NCBI RefSeq assembly: GCF_017873245.1
Contig: NZ_JAGGJY010000016.1
Span: forward strand, 21,848 to 85,847
DNA: 64,000 nucleotides
From: Clostridium tertium
GTDB lineage: Bacteria > Bacillota > Clostridia > Clostridiales > Clostridiaceae
Direction of reading: 5' to 3'
Positions 26,705 to 37,029 of this stretch are shown one piece after another; the stretch's first letter is position 1; every line of letters starts with the position of its first letter. A model generated the notes under the pieces. It saw nothing but the letters and a program-made list of their open reading frames with translations. It was not told the DNA's origin and did not search any database. The translations under genes and the position numbers were made by a program.

Positions 26705-26773
26705 GAACATAAGTTTCAAGAACGTTCGTTTTGAGAACATAAGTTTGATATTATCATATTTTTATGCTATAAT
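26705..26773 (+). promoter_or_regulatory. lexA promoter with three tandem LexA boxes
   Basis: GAACATAAGTTT (26705-26716), GAACGTTCGTTT (26720-26731) and GAACATAAGTTT (26735-26746) are spaced by exactly 15 bp and fit the Gram-positive LexA consensus GAACNNNNGTTY. The third overlaps the -35 of a strong promoter, TTGATA (26745-26750), 17 bp, TATAAT (26768-26773). LexA therefore should repress its own gene until DNA damage. Confidence 0.88.
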
Positions 26774-26798
26774 AATAGAAATAGAGTGAGGTGTTATA

Positions 26799-27404
26799 AT
26801 GAACGAAATAAAAGATAAACAATTAGAAATTTATGAGTTCTTAAAAATATATACAGAAAATAAAGGTTATCCACCTTCAGTAAGAGAAATCTGTGATGCT
26901 GTTAATTTAAGATCTACATCGACTGTTCATGGTCATCTAAAAAGATTAGAGAAAAAAGGATTAATAAGAAGAGATCCAACAAAACCTAGAGCCTTAGAAA
27001 TTATGGAAACTTCTAATATGAAAAAAGAAATGTTAAATATACCTTTGGTTGGAAGAGTTACAGCAGGAACACCTATTTTAGCAACGGAAAATATAGAAGA
27101 TACATTCCCTATTCCTATAGATTACATAAAACATAATGAAGAATTATTTATGTTAAAAGTAACTGGTAATAGTATGATTAATGCAGGAATACATGATGGA
27201 GATTATGCTATTATAGAAAAGGCTCCAACTGCTAAAAATGGAGATATAGTTGTAGCACTAATTGAAAATGATGCCACTATAAAAAGATTCTTTAAAGAAA
27301 AAGATCATATAAGACTTCAACCTGAAAATGATGCACTATCTCCTATTATTGTTGAAGACTGCATTATTTTAGGTAAATTAGTTGGTTTATTCAGAGCATA
27401 TTAA
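26799..27404 (+). CDS. lexA: SOS repressor LexA
   Basis: 201 residues. The N-terminal winged-helix domain (1-70, with [16 protein letters not shown] in the recognition helix) binds the boxes upstream. The self-cleavage bond Ala89-Gly90 lies in GRVTAGTP, and the catalytic dyad is Ser125 (GNSM) and Lys162 (ATIKRF). RecA-stimulated cleavage inactivates it and releases the SOS regulon. GAGGTG precedes the ATG. The gene is monocistronic, with a long palindromic terminator. Confidence 0.97.
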   Translation: MNEIKDKQLEIYEFLKIYTENKGYPPSVREICDAVNLRSTSTVHGHLKRLEKKGLIRRDPTKPRALEIMETSNMKKEMLNIPLVGRVTAGTPILATENIEDTFPIPIDYIKHNEELFMLKVTGNSMINAGIHDGDYAIIEKAPTAKNGDIVVALIENDATIKRFFKEKDHIRLQPENDALSPIIVEDCIILGKLVGLFRAY

Positions 27405-27406
27405 AA

Positions 27407-27445
27407 AATAAGATTCATACAATATTGTATGAATCTTATTTTTTT
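27407..27445. terminator. Terminator of lexA (34-bp perfect palindrome)
   Basis: AATAAGATTCATACAAT followed directly by its complement (27407-27440) and a T-run. Confidence 0.85.
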
Positions 27446-27470
27446 ACTACAATTTAAGGAGGTGCAGATT

Positions 27471-28235
27471 TTGAAAATTTCTATTTTAAAAAGCAGTAAT
27501 AATAAAAATAATGACTTTATAGATGAACATAATAATGGCCATATTGTAAAAGAAGACTTTTCTTCTTTAATATTATTTATTAAAGTCATTATAGCATCCA
27601 TTTATGCTTTTGGACTTGGATATAGCTTATTTTATAGTGGTGATGATTTTCTTAAAGTAGGAATTAAATTTTTACTAATACTAATAGTACTATATTTCTT
27701 AATGGAATTTCCTTATGCTCTTTTAAAAGCATCATTATTACCAAATGCTTTTAATAAAGATATAATTAAATTGAATTTAAATCCCTATAATATGAGTATA
27801 TCTATATCTTCTAGGAAACCTATATCTAAAAATAGAGTGTTAATAGCATCAATAGTACCTTTTATAATATTAGCTTTAGCTCCAACTGTAATTAGTTATA
27901 TATTAGAATTTAATATTTATTTATATGCTATTGCTTCTGCCTCAGCAATAATTTCTATGTCTGATTTAATATTTTCAATAATTCTAATTAGTAATGAGTC
28001 TGTTGGTGAAAGTTTAATAATTACACCTTATGAGTATATTGATTCAAATATATCACTAAAGGAAACTTCACTTGATTTAGATAAAGATGATAAGCTAGAA
28101 TGTAAAGATGAATTTTGCTATCAGTTATTAGAAAATATAGATAAAAGTAAAATAAAAAGCAGCTTAATTGAACGAAATAAAGATCCAGAATATATTAAAG
28201 AGATGATTTTTAATGTTGATGATAGTAATGAATAA
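27471..28235 (+). CDS. DUF3267-like membrane protein lacking the zinc-protease motif
   Basis: 254 residues from TTG 27471, seven bases after AAGGAGGTG; the frame upstream of this lies in the lexA terminator. Four or five hydrophobic segments are seen, followed by a charged C-terminal tail (about 195-254). The layout (two helices, a motif helix, then RVLIASIVPFIILALAP and two more helices) follows DUF3267 putative metallopeptidases. Where those have HExxH, this protein reads MEFPY, so zinc binding is lost. Compare the intact HELLH in the gene at 52693-53307. Probably a non-catalytic relative; role unknown. Confidence 0.7.
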   Translation: MKISILKSSNNKNNDFIDEHNNGHIVKEDFSSLILFIKVIIASIYAFGLGYSLFYSGDDFLKVGIKFLLILIVLYFLMEFPYALLKASLLPNAFNKDIIKLNLNPYNMSISISSRKPISKNRVLIASIVPFIILALAPTVISYILEFNIYLYAIASASAIISMSDLIFSIILISNESVGESLIITPYEYIDSNISLKETSLDLDKDDKLECKDEFCYQLLENIDKSKIKSSLIERNKDPEYIKEMIFNVDDSNE

Positions 28236-28236
28236 C

Positions 28237-28272
28237 AAAAACACTAGCTATGTAATTAGCTAGTGTTTTTTG
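28237..28272. terminator. Bidirectional terminator
   Basis: AAAAACACTAGCTA (28237-28250) pairs with TAGCTAGTGTTTTT (28257-28270). It separates two convergent genes. Confidence 0.88.
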
Positions 28273-28294
28273 TTAAATATAAAGCTATTTTAAA

Positions 28295-29596
28295 TTATCC
28301 AATTATATTATTTAAGGAAATTAATATACCTATCTTAGCATGGTCAAATGTAAGACCACCTTGTAAATAAGCTATATATGGCTCTCTAATAGGTGCATCT
28401 GCTGATAATTCAATTGAAGAACCTTGAATAAATGCTCCAGCAGCCATTATAACTTCATCATTATATCCAGGCATAGCCCAAGGTTCACATTCAACAAAAG
28501 AATCTATTGGAGAACCTTTTTGAATACCCTTACAGAATTGTATAAGTTTTTCTTTATCTCCAAACTTAATAGCTTGAATAATATCACTTCTTTTTTCGTT
28601 ATATTTAGGAAGAACTTCAAAACCTGCAAGTTCCATTATTCTTGAACAAAATACAGCACCCTTTACAGCTTCCATAGCTATATGCGGAGCTAAGAATAAG
28701 CCTTGATAGAATTGTCTCATAACTCCAAATGTTGAGCCGCACTCTCCTCCTATTCCAGGAGTAGTTAATCTATAACTTGCTTGTTCTACATATTCTTTTT
28801 TACCAGCTATATATCCACCAGTTGGTGCAATTCCTCCACCTATATTCTTTATAAGAGAACCTGCAATTAAATCAGCTCCAACGTCTGTAGGCTCTATAAT
28901 ATCGATAAATTCACCATAGCAGTTATCAACGAAAACTACTACATCTTCTCTTATGCTTTTTACAAATTCAATAACTTCGCCAAGTTCTTTAACTAAGAAT
29001 GAATTTCTCCATCCATAACCAGTACTTCTTTGAATATGTACAAGCTTTATAGTTTCATCAGATGTTAGTGTTTCTTTTATTTTATCTAAATCAAATTTAC
29101 CATTTTTCAAATCAACTTGCTTATAGTTAACTCCATATTCTCTAAGTGATCCTATATTTTCTTTACCACTTATCCCAATTATGTTATGTAATGTATCATA
29201 AGGAGCTCCTGAAATGCATACCATTGTGTCCCCTGTTCTTAAATTCCCAATTAAAGCACAGCCTATAGCATGTGTACCATTAACAAAATGAGGTCTAACT
29301 AATGCACTTTCAGTATTAAAGACTCTTGCATAAACTTTATCTAATGAATCTCTTCCTATATCATCATATCCATATCCAGATGAGTTTGTAAAGTGAGATT
29401 CACTTATTCTTTCATCTTGGAAAGCCTTCAATACTTTTAATTGATTATACTCTCTTATTTCATCATATGATTCAAAAACCTCTTCTACATCTTTTAAAGC
29501 TTTCTTATATAGGTCAAATGTTTGAGGCTTAAAATTAAAGTTTTTCATCATTAATTCTTCTGTTTCTCTTAGCATAACGTTATTATTACATATCAT
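28295..29596 (-). CDS. Methionine gamma-lyase family PLP enzyme (YnbB/'aluminium resistance' type)
   Basis: 433 residues, Cys/Met-metabolism PLP fold. Motifs include SGYGYDDIGRDSLDKVYA, VRPHFVNGTHAIG, the PLP-contact region VVFVDNCYGEF and SLIKNIGGGIAPTGGY with the PLP-binding Lys. The family is widely labelled aluminium resistance or methionine gamma-lyase; the true substrate is uncertain. It sits after hfq in the mutS-mutL-miaA-hfq order found in many Firmicutes. GGGAG is about 17 bases before the annotated ATG, so a start a little further downstream is possible. Confidence 0.85.
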   Translation of the reverse strand: MICNNNVMLRETEELMMKNFNFKPQTFDLYKKALKDVEEVFESYDEIREYNQLKVLKAFQDERISESHFTNSSGYGYDDIGRDSLDKVYARVFNTESALVRPHFVNGTHAIGCALIGNLRTGDTMVCISGAPYDTLHNIIGISGKENIGSLREYGVNYKQVDLKNGKFDLDKIKETLTSDETIKLVHIQRSTGYGWRNSFLVKELGEVIEFVKSIREDVVVFVDNCYGEFIDIIEPTDVGADLIAGSLIKNIGGGIAPTGGYIAGKKEYVEQASYRLTTPGIGGECGSTFGVMRQFYQGLFLAPHIAMEAVKGAVFCSRIMELAGFEVLPKYNEKRSDIIQAIKFGDKEKLIQFCKGIQKGSPIDSFVECEPWAMPGYNDEVIMAAGAFIQGSSIELSADAPIREPYIAYLQGGLTFDHAKIGILISLNNIIG

Positions 29597-29910
29597 TTAA
29601 TAATATGTAATTTCTCCCTTCTAAGTAATTAAATAAGCTATTATATCACATAAATAAAATATTATCATATTTTAGCATAATTTCATAGTACATAAATTAT
29701 ATAAAAATATTATTGTAAATCTTTATTTACTAACACTAACATCTTTAAAAACCTTATTTAAATAATCTCTTGAAGTAAAGTTTCCAATTGTCGTTTCAAA
29801 TTGTCACATGAAGTAAGAATTTTTTATCATTTGCTATTTAGTTATTTAGGTTTATATGGTTCTAAAATTCTTGTATCCAACTTTGAACTATAAATTTTTT
29901 AGCCTTATTT
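29597..29910. other. Intergenic region upstream of the gamma-lyase gene
   Basis: AT-rich, no gene. A tandem 13-bp repeat is visible (GTTTCCAATTGTC at 29780-29792 and GTTTCAAATTGTC at 29793-29805), flanked on both sides by TGAAGTAA. A regulatory role is possible but unproven. Confidence 0.4.
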
Positions 29911-29939
29911 AAATAAAAAAGTAGGCAAAATGCCTACTC
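29911..29939 (-). terminator. Terminator of hfq
   Basis: On the minus strand AGTAGGCA TTT TGCCTACT is followed by TTTTTATTT. The stem includes the hfq stop codon. Confidence 0.85.
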
Positions 29940-30170
29940 TTCATCATTATTAAATAAAATTGGTTTTGCTGGTGTTATAGTTGTTATTGCATGCTTGTAA
30001 ACTAACATTTGCTTACCATCGCTATCAAGTACAACTGTAAAACTGTCAAATCCTTTTACATATCCTTTTAGTTGAAATCCATTAGTTAAGTATATAATAA
30101 CGGAAATCTTATTTTTTCTTGCTCCATTTAAAAATATATCTTGTAAATTGTTTGGTTGTTTATTCACCAT
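29934..30170 (-). CDS. hfq: RNA chaperone Hfq
   Basis: 78 residues, the usual length. Sm1 motif region ([22 protein letters not shown]) and Sm2 motif (VYKHAITTI) are present. It forms a hexameric ring that binds U-rich and A-rich RNA. ATG at 30170 is preferred because GGAGG lies six bases before it; an in-frame GTG two codons upstream overlaps that site. It lies 40 bp after miaA in the same direction. Confidence 0.96.
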   Translation of the reverse strand: MVNKQPNNLQDIFLNGARKNKISVIIYLTNGFQLKGYVKGFDSFTVVLDSDGKQMLVYKHAITTITPAKPILFNNDEE

Positions 30171-30209
30171 ATTCACCTCCGCATAATCCTTACAATATTA
30201 TTATACAAT

Positions 30210-31136
30210 TTATGGTAGAAATTCACCAACTATTCTTTTAAATATTTCATCTTCACTAAATATATCTTTATCTAAAATAATAGCTCTTGGATCTCTTCTA
30301 AACCAAGTTAATTGTCTTTTTGCATAATTTCTTGAACCCTGCTTAATCATTTCTACAGCTTCATTTAGAGATATCTTATTTTCTAAGTAATAAAATATTT
30401 CTTTATACCCGATCCCTTGCATTGACTGTACAGATGAATTATACCCCATTTCCTTTAATTTTATACACTCTTCAAGTAAACCTTTATCCATCATTATATC
30501 TACTCTTAGGTTTATCCTATTATACAGCTTTTCTCTATCCATATTTAGAACATAATAAGTTACATCATAATGACCATTATAAAACTCTTCTCCTACATTA
30601 AATGAACTAAAAGGTTTCTTAGTTAACTTATATACTTCCAAAGCTCTAATAACCCTTTTTCTGTTATTATAATGAATTTCTTTGTAACTTATAGGATCTA
30701 TGTCCTTAAGCATATTATGGATATATTCATTACCATGTTTTTCTGCAAGTTCTTCTAATTCACTTCTATACTTTAAATCATTTTCTGCTTCTGTAAAGTT
30801 CATATTGCATGTTAATGCATTTATATATAATCCTGTACCACCAGTTAGTATTGGAAGCTTTCCTCTAGATATAATATCGTCTATACATTTTTGTGCCATT
30901 TCTTTATAGTCAGCAACAGAAAACGGAGTACTAGGATCTACTACATCTATCATATGATGTGGAACACCACACATTTCTTCTTTAGTAATTTTAGCAGATC
31001 CTATATCCATATATTTATAAATTTGCATTGAATCTGTTGATATTATTTCTCCATTTAATTCTTTTGCTAATTTTATAGATAAATCTGTTTTCCCAACTGC
31101 TGTCGGACCTGCTATAACTAAAACTTTTTCTTTCAT
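30210..31136 (-). CDS. miaA: tRNA dimethylallyltransferase
   Basis: 308 residues. The P-loop is [12 protein letters not shown]; also [25 protein letters not shown] and [10 protein letters not shown]. It adds an isopentenyl group to A37 of tRNAs that read UNN codons. The C-terminal part with QGIGYKEI and [14 protein letters not shown] is typical. It lies between mutL (12 bp gap) and hfq; the ribosome site AAAGGAG is strong. Confidence 0.96.
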   Translation of the reverse strand: MKEKVLVIAGPTAVGKTDLSIKLAKELNGEIISTDSMQIYKYMDIGSAKITKEEMCGVPHHMIDVVDPSTPFSVADYKEMAQKCIDDIISRGKLPILTGGTGLYINALTCNMNFTEAENDLKYRSELEELAEKHGNEYIHNMLKDIDPISYKEIHYNNRKRVIRALEVYKLTKKPFSSFNVGEEFYNGHYDVTYYVLNMDREKLYNRINLRVDIMMDKGLLEECIKLKEMGYNSSVQSMQGIGYKEIFYYLENKISLNEAVEMIKQGSRNYAKRQLTWFRRDPRAIILDKDIFSEDEIFKRIVGEFLP

Positions 31137-31147
31137 TGTTACTCCTT

Positions 31148-33202
31148 TTATACTATTCTTCTAAACTTTTTATCTAATTCATAGTTTGTAAACTTAATGA
31201 TTACTGGTCTACCATGAGGACAATGGAATGGATCATCTATATATCTTAAATCATTTATTAGTTTTTCCATTTCCATTTGATTTAAATAATCATTAGCTTT
31301 AACAGCAGCTTTACATGCAAGTGTTGCAATTCTATTGTACTTTACTTCTGTTGTTTTACCGCTACCTAATGATTTTATATTATCTAAGATATTAATAAAT
31401 AAATTCCTCGGATCAAGCTTACCTAAGAAATAAGGCACTTCTTTAATTGCTATAGTATTTCCACCAAAGTTTTCAATAGAAAAACCTGCCATAGTAAACA
31501 CCTTTGAATTTTCTTCATAATAACAAAAATCATCTGTAGTTAAATCTATTAAAGTAGGTACTAATAGTTGTTGTACTACTATATCCCCCTCTTCTATGCT
31601 CTTTAAATACTTTTCAAAAAGAATCTTTTCATGAGCAGCATGCTGATCAATCATATATAGCACTTCATCATATTCAGCTAATATATAAGTCTTATTAAAC
31701 TGCCCTATTATTCTTAAATTAGGGAACTTTGCATTTCTATTTTCTATATTATTTAAATTTTCTTTATTACTTACTACATTTTCATTATTTACTTCGTTAC
31801 TTTTAATTGCTATATCTGTATTTACTTCATTATTAGAAATTTCTTTTTTATCTTCATAAACTACAGTATTTGAATCATAGTTTATAGGTCTATAATCAAA
31901 ATTGTTGTTATCATCTATATTATTGTTATTATTATGTGTTTTAATATCTAATTTACCAAGTTCTTTTAGGTTCTTAAGATTATTATAAAGCTCTTCTTCT
32001 CTCCTTAAATCCTCATAAGAAACTCCTGGCATTGTATTTATTTCATTTTCCTTATTTTTATTACTATTATCTTCATAGTAAGATAAAGGTAAGTTATTTG
32101 AATTTGAATAAGTATCATTTACATTTATGTTAAAAGATATTTCCTCAACAACTTCTGTAGGTACTTCATCCTTATGTTCTTTTTCTTCCTCTGGTATATA
32201 GAAATCATTAAAAACTTCACTTTTAAAGGCTTTATGAACTACATCAAATACCTTTTTAAATATCCCTCTATCTTCTTTAAATTTAATTTCAGCTTTTGTT
32301 GGATGTATATTAACATCTACAAACTCTGGATAAACTTCAAGGAATAAAACAAAGAATGGAAACTTATTAACTGTCGCAAAGGACTTAAAGGCATTTTCTA
32401 TTGCTGCAACTATAGTTTTATTCTTTATATATCTGCCATTAACAAAGATACTTTGATTATTTCTAGATCCTCTAGCTATTTCTTCTTTACCTATATATCC
32501 ATATAAATGAATTGCATCTTCTGCACTTTCAAAGTATATTAAGTTTTCACTTATGGCTTTTCCATATACAGTTCTAATAACATCTTTAAGATTACCTGTA
32601 CCATAAGTATGTAATACCTTCTTACCATTGTTATAGAACTTTATAGATACATCAGGATTAGATAAGGCTATCCTTGAAACTATATCACTTATTAATGCCC
32701 CTTCTCTAGAAGTAGACTTTAAAAACTTTCTTCTAGCTGGTACATTATAAAATAAATCTCTAACTTCAATTATTGTTCCTTTATTAGTTCCAGTTTCAGA
32801 TTCAGAAAGTATTTCTCCACCTTCTATTGAAATTTCAGAGCCAAAATCTACTTCATTTATTTTACTTCTTAATAATACTTTTGATATAGATGCTATAGAG
32901 GCTAATGCTTCCCCTCTAAAGCCTAATGTCATAATAGAATATATATCCTCTACATTTTGGATTTTAGATGTTGCATGAGGCATAAAAGCCTTTTTAATGT
33001 CATCTTTATGTATTCCATTACCATCATCTATAATTCTTATTAAAGAAATACCACCTTCTTCTATGTCGATGGTGATATTTTTTGCTTCTGCATCTATTGA
33101 ATTTTCTACTAATTCTTTTACAACTGAAGAAGGGCGTTCAACCACTTCTCCAGCTGCTATTTTATTAGAGGTATGTTCATCTAATAGATTTATTCTTTTC
33201 AT
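31148..33202 (-). CDS. mutL: DNA mismatch repair protein MutL
   Basis: 684 residues. The GHKL ATPase domain (1-330) has [27 protein letters not shown] and NGRYIKN. A long Asn-rich, low-complexity linker runs from about 345 to 490. The C-terminal domain has the endonuclease motif [12 protein letters not shown], plus ACKAA and CPHGRPV, so this is an endonuclease-type MutL as in bacteria lacking MutH. It follows mutS by 31 bp and precedes miaA. Confidence 0.96.
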   Translation of the reverse strand: MKRINLLDEHTSNKIAAGEVVERPSSVVKELVENSIDAEAKNITIDIEEGGISLIRIIDDGNGIHKDDIKKAFMPHATSKIQNVEDIYSIMTLGFRGEALASIASISKVLLRSKINEVDFGSEISIEGGEILSESETGTNKGTIIEVRDLFYNVPARRKFLKSTSREGALISDIVSRIALSNPDVSIKFYNNGKKVLHTYGTGNLKDVIRTVYGKAISENLIYFESAEDAIHLYGYIGKEEIARGSRNNQSIFVNGRYIKNKTIVAAIENAFKSFATVNKFPFFVLFLEVYPEFVDVNIHPTKAEIKFKEDRGIFKKVFDVVHKAFKSEVFNDFYIPEEEKEHKDEVPTEVVEEISFNINVNDTYSNSNNLPLSYYEDNSNKNKENEINTMPGVSYEDLRREEELYNNLKNLKELGKLDIKTHNNNNNIDDNNNFDYRPINYDSNTVVYEDKKEISNNEVNTDIAIKSNEVNNENVVSNKENLNNIENRNAKFPNLRIIGQFNKTYILAEYDEVLYMIDQHAAHEKILFEKYLKSIEEGDIVVQQLLVPTLIDLTTDDFCYYEENSKVFTMAGFSIENFGGNTIAIKEVPYFLGKLDPRNLFINILDNIKSLGSGKTTEVKYNRIATLACKAAVKANDYLNQMEMEKLINDLRYIDDPFHCPHGRPVIIKFTNYELDKKFRRIV

Positions 33203-33233
33203 ATAATCACCTCAATTATGTACCCTTTTTTAA

Positions 33234-36041
33234 TTACTTCACCCTTTTAGCCTCAAGAATTAACTTGTATAATGTATTCATTGCATCCATAGGAGTCAAT
33301 GCCATAACATCTATATCAGCAAGTGAATTAATTAAATTTTCTTTTTCTATCATTGTAAAATCTATTTGATAGTCATTTATTTCATCTTTAGAATTCTTTT
33401 TCTTTTTAGAATCCTTCTTTATAATAGTATCTTCTAATACTGAATTATTTATATGATCACTTTCTTTTGCTATATAACTTTCATTAGATTCTTCTTTAGC
33501 ATTATCTAATGAGTTATTATTTGCAGTTGAAACTGGAGCTTCTACAGATTCTTTAATGCTAGTAGATTTATTTACTTCATCTTTTTCAATCTTATCAGTT
33601 GCAACTTCTTTTAATGAAGTAACATCTAATGAATTACTATTTGATGTATTTTCTAGTGAAGATAATATTTCTTTAGCTCTGTCAATAACTTGTGTTGGTA
33701 ATCCAGCAAGCTTTGCAACTTCTATACCATAAGATTGATCTGCTCCACCTTCTACTATCTTTCTTAAGAAGATTATATTATCATCTATTTCACTTACAGC
33801 AACAGAATAGTTCTTAACACCTTCTATTACACCTTCTAGTTTAGTTAATTCATGATAATGGGTAGCAAAAAGTGTTTTACACTTAAGGTTATTATTTTTT
33901 GATATATATTCTATTACAGACCAAGCTATACTAAGTCCATCATATGTTGATGTTCCTCTTCCAACCTCATCTAATAAAACTAAGCTTTTAGATGTAGCAT
34001 TCTTTAAGATGTTAGATACTTCCCACATCTCAACCATAAAGGTAGATTTTCCACCTGCTAAATCATCAGAAGCACCTATTCTTGTAAATATCTTATCACA
34101 TATAGAAATATTAGCAGATTTAGCTGGTACAAATGATCCTATTTGAGCCATAAGAGTAATAAGTGCCACTTGTCTCATATATGTAGACTTACCTGCCATA
34201 TTAGGACCAGTAATAAGTAAAAGCCTATTATCATTTGAGTTTAATGTAGTATCATTAGAAACAAATTCACCTTTTCCAATTACTTTTTCTACAACTGGGT
34301 GTCTTCCCTCATTTATTTCTATAATTCCATCTTCATTTATGCTAGGTTTAACATAATCATTTTCTACAGCTATTAAAGATAAAGTAGATAAAGCATCTAA
34401 GTTACCAATAATTCTAGCACTTTGTTTAAGTCTTGCAATTTCTTTTTCTATAGCTTCTCTTATTTCTATAAATAAGTCGTATTCTAAAGATACTAGCTTT
34501 TCCTCTGCTCCTAAGATTTTATCTTCCATTTCCTTTAATTCTTGAGTTATAAATCTTTCAGCATTTGCGAGTGTTTGCTTTCTTATATATCTACCTTCAG
34601 GAATTGAACTATAATTAGCCTTTGATATTTCTATATAATAACCAAATACCTTATTGTAGCCAACCTTTAATGATCTAATTCCTGTAAAGTCTCTTTCTCT
34701 ATTTTCTAGAGCAGCAATCCATTCCTTACCATGAAGTTTTGCTGTTCTTAAACTATCTACCTCTTCATTGTAACCACCCTTAATTATGTTACCTTCCTTT
34801 AAGGCAATAGATGGATCATCTAAAATAGAATTAGATAAAAGTTCTTTAATATCAGTAAGCTCATCTAAATCCTTATACCATTCTTTTAGTATATTTGATG
34901 ATGCTTCTGATAAATGAGACTTTATACCTGGTAGCTTTTCTAATGAGCATTTAAGTGAGATTAAGTCCTTAGCATTCGCATTTTTATTAGAAATCTTACC
35001 TACAATTCTTTCTATATCATAAATTTCTTTAAGTAAACTTCTTAAATCTTCATTAAAATAAGCATTATTATATAGTTCTTCTACACCTTCTAATCTCTTT
35101 TCAATTTCAGATTTTATTATAAGAGGTTCTTCAATCCATTTTCTAATTGCTCTTCCTCCCATAGAAGTAGCAGTCTTATCTAAAACCCAAATTAAACTAC
35201 CTTTTTTAGATTTTTCTTTTAGATTTTCAGTAAGCTCTAAATTTCTTCTTGAGTTACCATCTATAGTCATATAATTAATTATGTCATAATACTCTAAAAG
35301 ATTTATATTAGTTAAAGTCATCTTTTGAGTATCATAAATATACTTTAATAAGGCTTTAGATACAGTCTTAGATAAATCATTTAAATTAGTAATGCATACT
35401 TCTGAAAATTGTTCTAGAAGTTCTTCTTCAGTACAAATACTCTTACTTAAATCTCTCTTAGTAATTAGTGCTGAAGAAATAGAAGTAATTTCTGATAATA
35501 ATTCATCACTTATATTAATATCTACAATTATTTCCTTTGGAGCAATTTTAGTTATTTCATCTAATAAACTGGCTTTTATTGCTGTAAAACTCGTTACTTT
35601 AAATTCTCCAGTAGATATATCAGAAGAGGCTAACCCGTAATAGCCATTATCTTCAACGATACACATTAAATATGTATTTTTATATTCGCTATCTTCAGTA
35701 TTTTCTATATATGTACCAGGAGTTATAACTTTAATAACATCTCTCTTAACTATACCTTTAGCAACAGAAACATCTTCAACTTGTTCCCCAATTGCTACTT
35801 TATAACCTTTATTAACAAGTCTTGCTATATAAGATGAAGCTGCATGAAATGGGATTCCACACATAGGAGCTCTTTCTTCAAGACCACAATCTCTTCCTGT
35901 TAAAACAAGTTCTAATTCTCTAGAAGCTATTTTAGCATCTTCAAAGAACATTTCATAAAAGTCACCTAATCTAAAAAATAAGATACAATCTTTATAATTT
36001 TCTTTTATTTCAAAATATTGTCTCATCATTGGAGTTAACAT
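33234..36041 (-). CDS. mutS: DNA mismatch recognition protein MutS
   Basis: 935 residues, longer than most bacterial MutS. Start [11 protein letters not shown] with the mismatch-reading motif [11 protein letters not shown] (the Phe-x-Glu wedge). The ATPase has Walker [32 protein letters not shown] and Walker [15 protein letters not shown] charged, repetitive linker (about residues 800-895, rich in Ser/Asn/Lys/Glu) separates the ATPase from the C-terminal dimerisation helix ([16 protein letters not shown]), which explains the extra length. First gene of the minus-strand mutS-mutL-miaA-hfq run. Confidence 0.96.
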   Translation of the reverse strand: MLTPMMRQYFEIKENYKDCILFFRLGDFYEMFFEDAKIASRELELVLTGRDCGLEERAPMCGIPFHAASSYIARLVNKGYKVAIGEQVEDVSVAKGIVKRDVIKVITPGTYIENTEDSEYKNTYLMCIVEDNGYYGLASSDISTGEFKVTSFTAIKASLLDEITKIAPKEIIVDINISDELLSEITSISSALITKRDLSKSICTEEELLEQFSEVCITNLNDLSKTVSKALLKYIYDTQKMTLTNINLLEYYDIINYMTIDGNSRRNLELTENLKEKSKKGSLIWVLDKTATSMGGRAIRKWIEEPLIIKSEIEKRLEGVEELYNNAYFNEDLRSLLKEIYDIERIVGKISNKNANAKDLISLKCSLEKLPGIKSHLSEASSNILKEWYKDLDELTDIKELLSNSILDDPSIALKEGNIIKGGYNEEVDSLRTAKLHGKEWIAALENRERDFTGIRSLKVGYNKVFGYYIEISKANYSSIPEGRYIRKQTLANAERFITQELKEMEDKILGAEEKLVSLEYDLFIEIREAIEKEIARLKQSARIIGNLDALSTLSLIAVENDYVKPSINEDGIIEINEGRHPVVEKVIGKGEFVSNDTTLNSNDNRLLLITGPNMAGKSTYMRQVALITLMAQIGSFVPAKSANISICDKIFTRIGASDDLAGGKSTFMVEMWEVSNILKNATSKSLVLLDEVGRGTSTYDGLSIAWSVIEYISKNNNLKCKTLFATHYHELTKLEGVIEGVKNYSVAVSEIDDNIIFLRKIVEGGADQSYGIEVAKLAGLPTQVIDRAKEILSSLENTSNSNSLDVTSLKEVATDKIEKDEVNKSTSIKESVEAPVSTANNNSLDNAKEESNESYIAKESDHINNSVLEDTIIKKDSKKKKNSKDEINDYQIDFTMIEKENLINSLADIDVMALTPMDAMNTLYKLILEAKRVK

Positions 36042-36162
36042 ATTTTTATTACCTCACATCCCTAAATTTAAGTACAAACCTTGTAAACATAAGGTTTTAT
36101 GACTATTATACTATAAAGTTGCAACAATAAAAAGTAATAAGTATTAAAGTAGAGTTAATAAG

Positions 36163-36204
36163 AAAAATGACCTTATCAATTTCAAACTTGATAAGGTCAT
36201 TTTT
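36163..36204. terminator. Bidirectional terminator
   Basis: A 17-bp perfect stem (36163-36179 with 36188-36204), AAAAATGACCTTATCAA and its complement. Lies just downstream of the minus-strand lipoprotein gene. Confidence 0.88.
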
Positions 36205-36232
36205 AAATTAATATAAAGATTTATTTTATAAT

Positions 36233-36808
36233 CTAATTTGCAATATCAGTATTAGCTGGGTCAAAAGTAGTTGGATCTATATTCATTATTAACTTAGTAA
36301 TTTCATTATCACTAGTAATTTCCCAACCATTTTCTGATTTTTCTAGAGTTATATCTCCAGTTCTATCTGTAAATGTAACTCCATCTAAAGCTTTTACCAT
36401 AATATCATCATATAGTTTATTTTGTTCTGCTTCTGTCATTTCTGTACCAGAAAAAGCTTGTGATAATACACTTGTAAACATTTCTTGAATGGACGTAGCA
36501 ATTACAGCAGCTATATCTGGTCCATTAACTTTAACATTAACTGTTGCCTTTTCTCCATCAATACTTTCTGAATTAATAGTATAAGTAAGCTTTTGTATTT
36601 CAGTAATCATCTTTTTAGAAGAATTAGTGTCAGTTTCTTCTACATTACTTAGTAATGTAGAAATTGTTGCTTCATCAGCACCTTTAATTTCATCAAAATA
36701 AGTTTTTACTGTGTCAGATGGAGATGGATCTTTGCTTTTACACCCATAAAAAGCAGTAATTGATAGTACTAAAGTCATTATTATTGATATTCTTTTTAAT
36801 AGTTTCAT
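36233..36808 (-). CDS. Putative lipoprotein (DUF4878/DUF5105-like)
   Basis: 191 residues with a lipoprotein signal and lipobox FYGC (Cys23). The mature domain begins PSDTVKTYFDEIKGAD and continues with alternating strands (ATVNVKVNG, GWEITSD), resembling NTF2/cystatin-like lipoproteins of the DUF4878/DUF5105 group. Probably anchored outside the membrane. Function unknown. It has its own ribosome site (GGGGGT) and terminator. Confidence 0.75.
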   Translation of the reverse strand: MKLLKRISIIMTLVLSITAFYGCKSKDPSPSDTVKTYFDEIKGADEATISTLLSNVEETDTNSSKKMITEIQKLTYTINSESIDGEKATVNVKVNGPDIAAVIATSIQEMFTSVLSQAFSGTEMTEAEQNKLYDDIMVKALDGVTFTDRTGDITLEKSENGWEITSDNEITKLIMNIDPTTFDPANTDIAN

Positions 36809-36950
36809 ATATTTACCCCCTATTTAACTACATATATATTTTACTACATTTCCATATTAAAGCAATTAAATTAGTTAGTTTATTATCTATAAAAAATTAT
36901 AATAAATGTAATATTCAGTATAATATTTCATATAAGAGATAAAGATAAAA

Positions 36951-36997
36951 AGAAAAATAATCTTATCAATTAAAAATAGATAGGATTATTTTTCTTT
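36951..36997. terminator. Bidirectional terminator
   Basis: AGAAAAATAATCTTATC (36951-36967) pairs with GATAGGATTATTTTTCT (36979-36995). It lies after the FliB-like gene on the minus strand. Confidence 0.85.
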
Positions 36998-37029
36998 TTA
37001 ATAATATAGAATATTATTGCATATTTCTC

